From NCBI GenBank assembly GCA_963205275.1, contig CAUJIH010000090.1:1-52429 (forward strand): DNA of 52,429 nucleotides, written 5' to 3'. Position 1 is the stretch's first letter, and the number at the start of each line of letters is the position of its first letter. Shown here one piece after another: positions 1 through 6,976 of this stretch. Position numbers and translations under genes: made by a program. The notes under the pieces are model-generated. The model was not told the origin of the DNA. It saw only the letters and a program-made list of their open reading frames with translations, and searched no databases. The stretch comes from Verrucomicrobiota bacterium (GTDB lineage: Bacteria > Verrucomicrobiota > Verrucomicrobiia > Verrucomicrobiales > DEV007).

Positions 1-120
1 TTTCTTGGTCAGTAACTGGACTCGCGCCGTCAACTCCCTTATGCGTTTCTGCTGGGACAGAACGATCTCCACGAGTTGCTTCCGTGGCTGACGCATCAGG
101 TCTTTCCGATTGAATCCCAT
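1..120 (-). CDS. N-terminal fragment of a possible IS66-like transposase (runs off window)
   Basis: An open frame reads leftwards from an ATG at 118-120 and leaves the window after 40 codons without a stop. The visible peptide starts MGFNRKDLMRQPRK and then becomes a charged heptad-like helix (LVEIVLSQQKRIRELTARVQLLTKK in outline), the layout of the coiled-coil N-terminus of IS66-type transposases, which is followed by a zinc-binding and DDE domain not visible here. GTG at 127-129 is a possible earlier start; an in-frame stop at 163-165 bounds it. The assignment rests on a short coiled coil only, so another coiled-coil protein is possible. Confidence 0.4.
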   Translation of the reverse strand, partial: MGFNRKDLMRQPRKQLVEIVLSQQKRIRELTARVQLLTKK

Positions 121-162
121 CGGAGGCACGATTAGATCAGAATTATCAATTGTCAAGAGGCG

Positions 163-351
163 CTAATCAATTACAAAATCTGTTGAGGCGAGAGCTTGTA
201 AAACAGTGCTGATGACATAGTCATTACTTTCCATTGCATAAGCGCGCATGAAGAATCGCTGCACAAGTCCTGAGATCTCATCTACGACTGGCCAAACATT
301 TGCGACTAGTTCCATAGGTATTTGCTTAATCTTCGATATAGAGTCCAACAT
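163..351 (-). CDS. Small hypothetical protein (62 aa), doubtful
   Basis: A 62-codon frame with an ATG start and normal composition (MLDSISKIKQIPMELVANVW at the N-terminus). I recognise no family. It sits between the edge transposase fragment and a conserved hypothetical gene, in more AT-rich accessory DNA. There is no clear ribosome binding site and the size is within chance, so it may not be a gene. Confidence 0.2.
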   Translation of the reverse strand: MLDSISKIKQIPMELVANVWPVVDEISGLVQRFFMRAYAMESNDYVISTVLQALASTDFVID

Positions 352-521
352 TCAATGGTCTGGAATCCGCTATTGAGGACACCACTCCATAATGGAGTTA
401 AAATTTACAATAGCCTATCCCTTATGATTTCAAAATTGTAATAACAGGCACGATTTTGACTCGGGACGAGTGGGCAATTGTCCACCGTCGTCTTGTTCGG
501 CTTTTATTTGGCTTGGAAAAT

Positions 522-836
522 TCATGAATCGAGATGGGTTTCATTGATCCAGTCCCAGTGTTCAATCAAGAGCCTTGCAATTCTAAGAGCTTCCTTACGG
601 GATTTCTCGTTCGGAGTGAACCCCATTCTCTCAGATTCGACAGAAAGGAGATATTCTGCGATTGTTGCGGGATCCGATGCCTCTATGACTCGCTTGAAAA
701 CTTGAGGTAGATAGTCTTGGTATTCGTCGCGTGCTTGCGGGACCTCTCTGACTCCGATCGGATCCCACACATAAGTGAGCACTTCATCGACTCTCCTATA
801 GAGGGCCATTTGTTTCGGAGGGAGCTTCTGGCCCAT
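522..836 (-). CDS. Conserved hypothetical protein, DUF1871-like
   Basis: A 104-residue soluble protein without signal peptide or membrane segment. Its centre (VDEVLTYVWDPIGVREVPQA, then RDEYQDYLPQVF) is a pattern I know from a widespread family of small uncharacterised proteins, often described as DUF1871-like, found in bacteria as single genes or near toxin/immunity loci. Length fits the family. The C-terminal half is predicted helical (KSRKEALRIARLLIEHWDW). It stands alone, with nothing upstream until the esterase gene. Function unknown; an immunity-type role is only a possibility suggested by the contexts of relatives. Confidence 0.65.
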   Translation of the reverse strand: MGQKLPPKQMALYRRVDEVLTYVWDPIGVREVPQARDEYQDYLPQVFKRVIEASDPATIAEYLLSVESERMGFTPNEKSRKEALRIARLLIEHWDWINETHLDS

Positions 837-1234
837 GGTTCTCTAGTTGTACCGATCAGTTATTCTGAGAGCAGTTGCCAAGTAAAGCGAGCAGTCGCCT
901 TTAATTGGACGATTTGGCGGCTCATGAACGGATTCTATACAGCTCCGCGATTCTGATAAAGGGATTCTTTCACTTTTTCTGTGTCAAGTTCTCGGGTGTC
1001 GCGTCGCATTCCGTTTGGGGAGACTAGAGGCGGTAGGTAATGGCGAACGTGCCTAAATCGTGGCTAAGGGCATGAAGTGTTTCCCGCAGAGGCGCGGAGG
1101 CGCAGAGGATGGATAGATGGATTGATGGAGCGACATTCCGCCCTCAGCGAGATATGCCAGATAGGAAATCGAAAACAACCTGTCCCTTACGACCCTCGAC
1201 TGCGCAACTGTAAGCGCTGAGTCGTCCGGCCAAA
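837..1234. other. Gene-poor intergenic stretch
   Basis: About 400 bases with no convincing coding frame. It contains the GC-rich dispersed-type repeat at 1085-1108 followed by short GATGGAT-type tandem units (about 1107-1130). Overlapping frames here translate into non-protein-like sequence. No promoter or terminator stands out. Confidence 0.6.
1085..1108. repeat. GCAGAGGCGCGGAGGCGCAGAGG-type intergenic repeat
   Basis: The sequence consists of three imperfect copies of an 8-9 base unit (CGCAGAGG, CGCGGAGG, CGCAGAGG). Repeats of exactly this wording occur between genes in many unrelated bacterial genomes, where their role is unknown. Only one array is visible in this window, so its dispersion in this genome is inference. 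Confidence 0.5.
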
Positions 1235-2116
1235 TCATGGATTGAGGGATTTCCAATCGCGCCAGAGCCAGCGCATGGTATCGGGAAAGATCGATCCGCC
1301 GTGGCGGCCGCTGTGTTTTCCTTCGCCCATCACAAATTTGTAATCGTAGTGCGCGAACTTCAGCGCCGCTTCCATCTGTAGGTTCGACAGGGGCCAGTTT
1401 CCATGCTCGTTGTCGAGATCATTTTTCCCGTCCTGCAAGAAGACGCGCAGGGGCTTGGGCGGAGTTTTCCGGAGTAGGGCAGGATAGACGTTGCCTCCTC
1501 GGATATTCGTAAAACTACCGATATGACTGACGACCTTGCGAAAGGAATCGGGTCGCTCCCAAGCGACAGTGAACGCGGCGATTCCTCCCGAACTGTTCCC
1601 GCAGACCCCGCGACAATCGGGATTGGCCGAAAGATTGACGCTTTTTCCGACTTCCACTAGGAGTTCGTCGATGAGAAAGCGGGCGTTTTGATCGCTGAGA
1701 GTATCATATTCGAAGCTGCGGTTCTTCACAGGCTGTTTCCCCGATTCTTCTGCAGGAATGATGCCTGGATTGACGAAAACTCCGACGGTAGGAGGCATTT
1801 CCCCCGTGTGAATGAGATTATCGAACACGGTCGGTACACGGAAGGAACCCTCTGGATTCACGAATCCACCTCCATCGAAAAAGACCATCAAAAACAAGGG
1901 CTTCTTCTGATCTGTCGCGGACTTTGCAGGCACATAGACCCAGTAGTCGCGGACTGTTTTGGGGAAAATGTCGCTCGTCCAAGTGGATTGCGTGAGCGTA
2001 CCCTTCGGGACATCCTCGCGAGGTTGAGAGTCAGGACCGAGCACATAATCCTCGTCGGCGGCGAATAGGGAGAGGATTCCGAAAAGGGAGAAGATGAGAA
2101 GCAGTCGACTGCACAT
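1235..2116 (-). CDS. Secreted alpha/beta-hydrolase, putative esterase (enterochelin esterase/esterase D type)
   Basis: A 293-residue protein starting with a signal peptide (hydrophobic stretch to about residue 20, ending LFAADE). It has the fold signatures of the PF00756 putative esterase family: a beta-strand region FLMVFFDGGGF, the nucleophile elbow G-N-S-S-G with Ser175 in the context CRGVCGNSSGG, a likely acid residue in FLQDGKNDLDN, and a late histidine in EGKHSGRHGG. Such periplasmic enzymes remove acyl groups (acetyl, feruloyl) from polysaccharides. It lies 38 bases behind a sulfatase on the same strand, so the two are probably co-transcribed and may strip substituents from the same glycan. 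The substrate cannot be told from sequence. Confidence 0.85.
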   Translation of the reverse strand: MCSRLLLIFSLFGILSLFAADEDYVLGPDSQPREDVPKGTLTQSTWTSDIFPKTVRDYWVYVPAKSATDQKKPLFLMVFFDGGGFVNPEGSFRVPTVFDNLIHTGEMPPTVGVFVNPGIIPAEESGKQPVKNRSFEYDTLSDQNARFLIDELLVEVGKSVNLSANPDCRGVCGNSSGGIAAFTVAWERPDSFRKVVSHIGSFTNIRGGNVYPALLRKTPPKPLRVFLQDGKNDLDNEHGNWPLSNLQMEAALKFAHYDYKFVMGEGKHSGRHGGSIFPDTMRWLWRDWKSLNP

Positions 2117-2154
2117 GATAGATTTTGTTGAACTCCTTATGATTGAATGTCAGC

Positions 2155-3558
2155 TCAATAATTTCGGAATGGTCCACGAGGTTCCGAGGCGTCCATTTCA
2201 GCCTGCCAGGCAGCGAAGGCGGCGGTAAGTTTTTTAAGGATCTCCGGTTTTTCAGCAGAGAGATCGTGCTCTTCGCCGAGATCGGTTTCGAGATCAAAGA
2301 GACCTTTCCCTTTCGGTGTGTCCACCCACTTGTATTTTCCGATTCGGGCGGCTTTGTCTCCACGGCGTTGCCAGAACATTTGTGTGCGGGGAGAAGGCTT
2401 TTCGCCGCGCAGTGTGGGGAGGATATCGAAGCCATCGAGCTTCAAATCGGCAGGGACCGTCGCTCCGGTCGCCGCCAAAACGGTGGGCAGGATTTCCAAG
2501 GAGGTGATGAACTCATCCGTGACGACGCCTGCCGGAACTTTGCCGGGCCAGCATACAATGAAGGGATCGCGAATGCCGCCTTCCCACATTTGCCCCTTGT
2601 GACCTCGGATGGGAGCGTTCCCTCCGTTGCCCGACCCACCATTGTCCGAGAGGAAGAAAATGAGAGTATTGTCCTTCTCTCCGGATTTCTCGATGGCGTC
2701 GAGCACTTTTCCAATGGAACGATCCATGATGGAGACGGCGGCGTAGTATCGGGCTAGGGGTTCTGTTGAAACCTTATCGCGGAATTTAGCGACTTCCTCC
2801 TCGGGTGCTTGAACACCGGGTCTCGGACCTCCCTCAACTTCAGGATAAGAGGAGCCGCTGTGGGGTGCGTTGAAAGCTAGGTAAAGGAAAAAAGGTCGTT
2901 TTCCAGAATTGGCTTCGAGAAAGTTCAGCGCCTCGCGCTCGAAAAGATAGGTCGCATAAGTGCCTTTATCCTTCTCTGTGAGTTCATTGTCTCGAAACAT
3001 CGACGGGATGCCATAGCGCTCATGCGTGTAGTAGTCGATTCCGTTGTTTCCATGTCCGTAGAAGCTGTCAAAGCCACGTTGCATGGGCAGGAATCGCTTT
3101 GCCTGGCCCATGTCCCACTTACCGACGGCGGTGTTGGTGTAGCCGCTGCGTCGGAGATGATCGCCGATGGTAGGTTCTCTGGGATCTAGCCCCAATGTCA
3201 TCTCAGGGGATAGAGCGTATTCGTCCAGTGTGTAGCGATGGCCATAGTTTACCATATCATTGCGGACCATGTCGTAGAGGCCATTGCGCTGAGGAAAGCG
3301 TCCAGTGAGAATGCTGCTGCGTGAGGGGGTGCAGGCTGGCCAAGTGACGTAGAAGTTCGTAGCGCGGACGCCTTCGGCAGCGAGTTTGTCCAGATTGGGC
3401 GTGCTGATCGGCTTGAGACCCATGCAGCCGAGATCGGGCCAGCCCTGATCATCACTCACGATGATGACGATATTGGGCTTTTTCGCGGGACTGTCTGCGC
3501 CGTGCAGTAACGGGAGCAGCAGAATGGAAGACAGGACGAGAGAGAGGAGTCGAAGCAT
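2155..3558 (-). CDS. Secreted sulfatase (arylsulfatase type)
   Basis: A 467-residue formylglycine-dependent sulfatase. It has a signal peptide (residues 1-20, ending LLHGA), the N-terminal metal site NIVIIVSDDQGW (Asp36/Asp37), and the sulfatase signature C-T-P-S-R at residues 76-80 followed by SSILTGRFP; Cys76 should be converted to formylglycine by a maturase not in this window. A further metal-site motif is FFLSDNGG. It would hydrolyse sulfate esters in the periplasm, probably on a sulfated polysaccharide. It is followed by the esterase and lies 36 bases behind addA, with which it may share a transcript only by accident of position. Confidence 0.93.
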   Translation of the reverse strand: MLRLLSLVLSSILLLPLLHGADSPAKKPNIVIIVSDDQGWPDLGCMGLKPISTPNLDKLAAEGVRATNFYVTWPACTPSRSSILTGRFPQRNGLYDMVRNDMVNYGHRYTLDEYALSPEMTLGLDPREPTIGDHLRRSGYTNTAVGKWDMGQAKRFLPMQRGFDSFYGHGNNGIDYYTHERYGIPSMFRDNELTEKDKGTYATYLFEREALNFLEANSGKRPFFLYLAFNAPHSGSSYPEVEGGPRPGVQAPEEEVAKFRDKVSTEPLARYYAAVSIMDRSIGKVLDAIEKSGEKDNTLIFFLSDNGGSGNGGNAPIRGHKGQMWEGGIRDPFIVCWPGKVPAGVVTDEFITSLEILPTVLAATGATVPADLKLDGFDILPTLRGEKPSPRTQMFWQRRGDKAARIGKYKWVDTPKGKGLFDLETDLGEEHDLSAEKPEILKKLTAAFAAWQAEMDASEPRGPFRNY

Positions 3559-3594
3559 GGATATTCGAAAAGGGTAGAGGCAATCGGCGCTTCG

Positions 3595-6500
3595 TTAAAC
3601 CACGCAGACTTCCCGTGGTTGCGTGAAGAGTAGTTTTCCGTGTACATCGTCTTCGCCGAGGTCGAGAATTCGGCGTAGAACCTTCTTATAGCTTTCGATC
3701 TGTGGTCGATGATGGGCGACGGCAGCGGCGATTTCGTTGGGAGTCGTGACGTAGTCGGTTTTAAAATCGAGGACGGTGGCAGCAATGGCTCGCCCCGTCG
3801 GATCGCGCTCGATATGGACGCGGTCAAAGACGCCAGAGAGCCACTGGTGCTCGAGTAGGATCTCGAATCTCTTTTCTCGCCAGAGTTCGATGTTTCCCAT
3901 CGGCCACGCGAGAGCGGTATGGAACGCGGGAATCTCCAGCGCCGCCTGCACATGTTCGATAGCGGCTTCCAGTCCTTCGCTCTCGGGAAACTGAAGGCGG
4001 CATCCCGCCTCCACTGTGATCCAGTCGATGGTGTCCGCCCACTCGATTTCTTCAAAGATCGCGTGGACGAGCGTGCCTCGCTCTCTCGCCCTGGAACCGC
4101 CACGACTGAGGAGAGCTTGGGCTGTCACCGCAGCATCGCCTGATCCGCTCGGGGTGCCGCGTCGGATCAGCTTACGAGCGAGGGCTGCATCTAGGGGATC
4201 GGGCGGAGTGCTCACCGTGGGGGAGGGAGCTTTCCGCTGAAAGCTTTCATACCACTGCCGATTCGTCTGAGGCGTCTGGCTTTGATAGCGGATAAGTGCT
4301 GGCACGCCGGAAAAGTTCGTCTCGGGAAGCTCGGCTTGGTCGTTGCTCGCACCGAGAGTTTCTTCGAGCAACATGATGAAGTTGTTCGATTCGGACTTTT
4401 TCGGCGGCGGAGGTGTGACCAGATAGTTGGCTCGCGCGGCCCGAGTCATCGCGACGTAGAATTTGCAGAGTGCATCGTAGGCGGCGTCGGATTCACACTC
4501 TTCCCGATAGACTCTGAGCACGGGATCGATCTGGGCGAAATCCTTGCGAGGCATGTCCAGCACCCACTCGACCTCTCGATGTGCGTCGAGCTTTTTCCCG
4601 ATATCACGACTGATGGTATCGAGAGAATTTCCCGTGAGTTCTGGAAGAATTACTGCGTCAAAAGTGAGTCCTTTCGACTGATGGATGGTCATGACCTGTA
4701 CGAATCCAGCGGAGGCTCCTTCACGGATGCGATAATGTTCTAGGAATCGAAGAAAGGCGTCAATATCGCGCTCGTCCGTCTCGTCGAAGCCTCGGGCCGC
4801 AAGAGCGAATTCCTCGGCGCGACGACTGGTGAAATCATCGAGCGTCGTATCTAGGCAGCCTTTGATGCGTGCGATCCACTCGCGAGCCGTGCGCTCGAAT
4901 CCGAATTCAAAAACGGATTCGAGGATGATCTTTGACACACTCCAGGAATGAGCGTTTTCGGCTTCAACCCAGCGGCGGAGGGGACTCAAGAGTATGTGCT
5001 GCCATGCGTAAGTGTCGCTAGGATGACTTGCGAGCTGGAAGAGGCTGCGCAGTGTACGATTCATCGGATTATCGGACACGATGGAGATCTCTGACCCACC
5101 CATCACGGGTACGTCTGTGGCTTTGCGAAGCTCGGCGACGAGTGAATTCACGGTTTTGTTTCCCTGCACTAGGATCGCACAGGAGATGCCGCGCCGGACG
5201 GGATCGATCTCGGAGAGGATGCCGGCGACCAATGGGGCGATGGTATCCTTGCTACGATCTCCGTTCGTGCTGGAATAGAGGTAATAGGTAATCCCTTCGT
5301 ATTTTTCGCCCGGCTTGGAAACGAGGTGATCGTTCCAGCGCCATTGCTCGACTGTTGCAGAGGGCAAGAGAGAAGTGAGGACAGATCGGTCTCCGAAGAC
5401 TTGATTCACTGGGGTGATCACGTCATGGCCGGAGCGCCAAGATACGTCGAGAGGGCGCTGGTGAATGATTTCGCGATGGGCATTGTAACGTCTGGTAATC
5501 TCGCTCAAGAGTCGCGTGTCCCCGCCGCGGAAAGCATAGATGGCCTGTTTCAGATCACCGACCTGGAAGAGTGATCGGGTGCCAGAGGTGTCCTGGATCA
5601 CCTCGTCGATCAGATTCTCGATCACTCGCCACTGCAGCATGTTCGTGTCTTGGAATTCGTCGAGTAGCCAGTGATCATATCGGGCATCAAGGCGGTAATC
5701 GATGCGCAAGCGAGCATCATCATCCGAATTTTGAGAAAACCTAGCCTTCGTGCTGTGAACATCGCGTCCAGAGAGGAGGAATTGCACGTCTTGGAAAGTA
5801 AGTCGCCCGTGCCGACGCACCAGATCGCCGTAGTCATCCTCGTATCGCTGCAGGAGCGAGTGTATGCCCTGGGTGCGAGCGAGTTTTTTCTTCAGTTCTC
5901 CGCCGATCATCCACTGAAAAATTCGTCGCAGTGGATCGCAGACGTCTGGACCCAGTTCCTGTTCGGTTCGGTTGAACTTCAAAGTGATCGAGCCATTGAT
6001 CAGGTCGGACCACAGAGGTAGGACTTTTTCGGCTACATACTTGATCTTTCCCTCCATGGAATAGCCGGGAGTGTAGTCTGCGATTTCGTTGATCAATCGG
6101 TTCCAATCGTCCCATTTAACTTTTCCCCCGGATGCTTCTGTGGCTTCCAATGCACGACGTAGACGTGTCGTCTCCGTTTTTGGATCGATCTCGTGTCCCA
6201 GCCATTCGCAGCCATCCGGCCAGATGACTTCCGCATGCCCCCATTTCTCTGGCTCCGGAGCCATCAGGTAGAGTTCATGTAGCTCCTCGATAAATTCATT
6301 CAGCGAAGAAGAGAGACTGGCTTCCTCCTTTTCCATCATCGCAAGACGAAAGGCTTCGAGAAAGGCGGTCTGATCAAAGCTGCCTCGTCCTCGCCCGTCT
6401 GTTCGACGAGAAAATACGGCCTCGATTACCTCTGCTCGTGCCGTCGCTGTGGCGAAGTCATCCATCGTGATATAATCCGAGTTCAGTCCGAACTCAGACG

Positions 6501-6915
6501 GAAAGGCTCCGAGCAGGCGGGCGAAGAAGCCATCGAGTGTGCCGAGAAATATCTGTGGCATTCGTGAAATGAAAACGCGCAACAGATGGGTGTATTCTTG
6601 CGGTGTCAGACTGGCCAAAATTCCGGCTAAAGGGTCAGATTTATCCGAACTCAGCACAGCTGCCTCCTTTGGATCGATCGCAGCTCGGGCGAGCTTTTTC
6701 AATATGGCGGTGAAGAACTCGCCCGCAGCTTTCACGGTGAAGGTCGCCGCTAAGATGCGCTCGGGAGCGACCTCCTGCCTGCTCTTCCACTGAAGCGCCA
6801 TCAGGGCGATGTAGCGATTGGTGAGCTGCCAGGTTTTTCCTGAACCAGCCGAGGCAAGAATCATCTCATGCCGGAGAATTGGGAGGGAAGTCGATGAACT
6901 GGATGAATCAGACAT
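3595..6915 (-). CDS. addA: AddA-like helicase-nuclease (UvrD-type helicase with C-terminal PD-(D/E)XK nuclease)
   Basis: A superfamily 1 helicase of about 1106 residues that should unwind and degrade double-strand DNA ends with AddB during recombinational repair. Visible motifs are Walker A ASAGSGKT (residues 21-28), DEFQDTN (motif II), VMTIHQSKGLTFDAVILPE and YVAMTRAARANYLV (motifs V/VI), and a C-terminal nuclease motif TVLDFKTDYV. I place the start at ATG 6913-6915 (MSDSSSSSTS) because it gives the usual short leader before Walker A; the frame is open to 7128, but that extension is basic, non-protein-like and overlaps addB. It lies 61 bases behind addB on the same strand. No Shine-Dalgarno motif is visible. 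Confidence 0.92.
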   Translation of the reverse strand: MSDSSSSSTSLPILRHEMILASAGSGKTWQLTNRYIALMALQWKSRQEVAPERILAATFTVKAAGEFFTAILKKLARAAIDPKEAAVLSSDKSDPLAGILASLTPQEYTHLLRVFISRMPQIFLGTLDGFFARLLGAFPSEFGLNSDYITMDDFATATARAEVIEAVFSRRTDGRGRGSFDQTAFLEAFRLAMMEKEEASLSSSLNEFIEELHELYLMAPEPEKWGHAEVIWPDGCEWLGHEIDPKTETTRLRRALEATEASGGKVKWDDWNRLINEIADYTPGYSMEGKIKYVAEKVLPLWSDLINGSITLKFNRTEQELGPDVCDPLRRIFQWMIGGELKKKLARTQGIHSLLQRYEDDYGDLVRRHGRLTFQDVQFLLSGRDVHSTKARFSQNSDDDARLRIDYRLDARYDHWLLDEFQDTNMLQWRVIENLIDEVIQDTSGTRSLFQVGDLKQAIYAFRGGDTRLLSEITRRYNAHREIIHQRPLDVSWRSGHDVITPVNQVFGDRSVLTSLLPSATVEQWRWNDHLVSKPGEKYEGITYYLYSSTNGDRSKDTIAPLVAGILSEIDPVRRGISCAILVQGNKTVNSLVAELRKATDVPVMGGSEISIVSDNPMNRTLRSLFQLASHPSDTYAWQHILLSPLRRWVEAENAHSWSVSKIILESVFEFGFERTAREWIARIKGCLDTTLDDFTSRRAEEFALAARGFDETDERDIDAFLRFLEHYRIREGASAGFVQVMTIHQSKGLTFDAVILPELTGNSLDTISRDIGKKLDAHREVEWVLDMPRKDFAQIDPVLRVYREECESDAAYDALCKFYVAMTRAARANYLVTPPPPKKSESNNFIMLLEETLGASNDQAELPETNFSGVPALIRYQSQTPQTNRQWYESFQRKAPSPTVSTPPDPLDAALARKLIRRGTPSGSGDAAVTAQALLSRGGSRARERGTLVHAIFEEIEWADTIDWITVEAGCRLQFPESEGLEAAIEHVQAALEIPAFHTALAWPMGNIELWREKRFEILLEHQWLSGVFDRVHIERDPTGRAIAATVLDFKTDYVTTPNEIAAAVAHHRPQIESYKKVLRRILDLGEDDVHGKLLFTQPREVCVV

Positions 6916-6976
6916 GACAAACGGATTGCTGAAATCGAGTGGGAAGAGTGAAAAAAGAGAGGAGGAGCGGCGATTC

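Noticed and set aside
1053..1256. 67-codon minus-strand frame
   Set aside because: It is made of the GC-rich repeat and intergenic sequence and overlaps the esterase end; no protein-like pattern.
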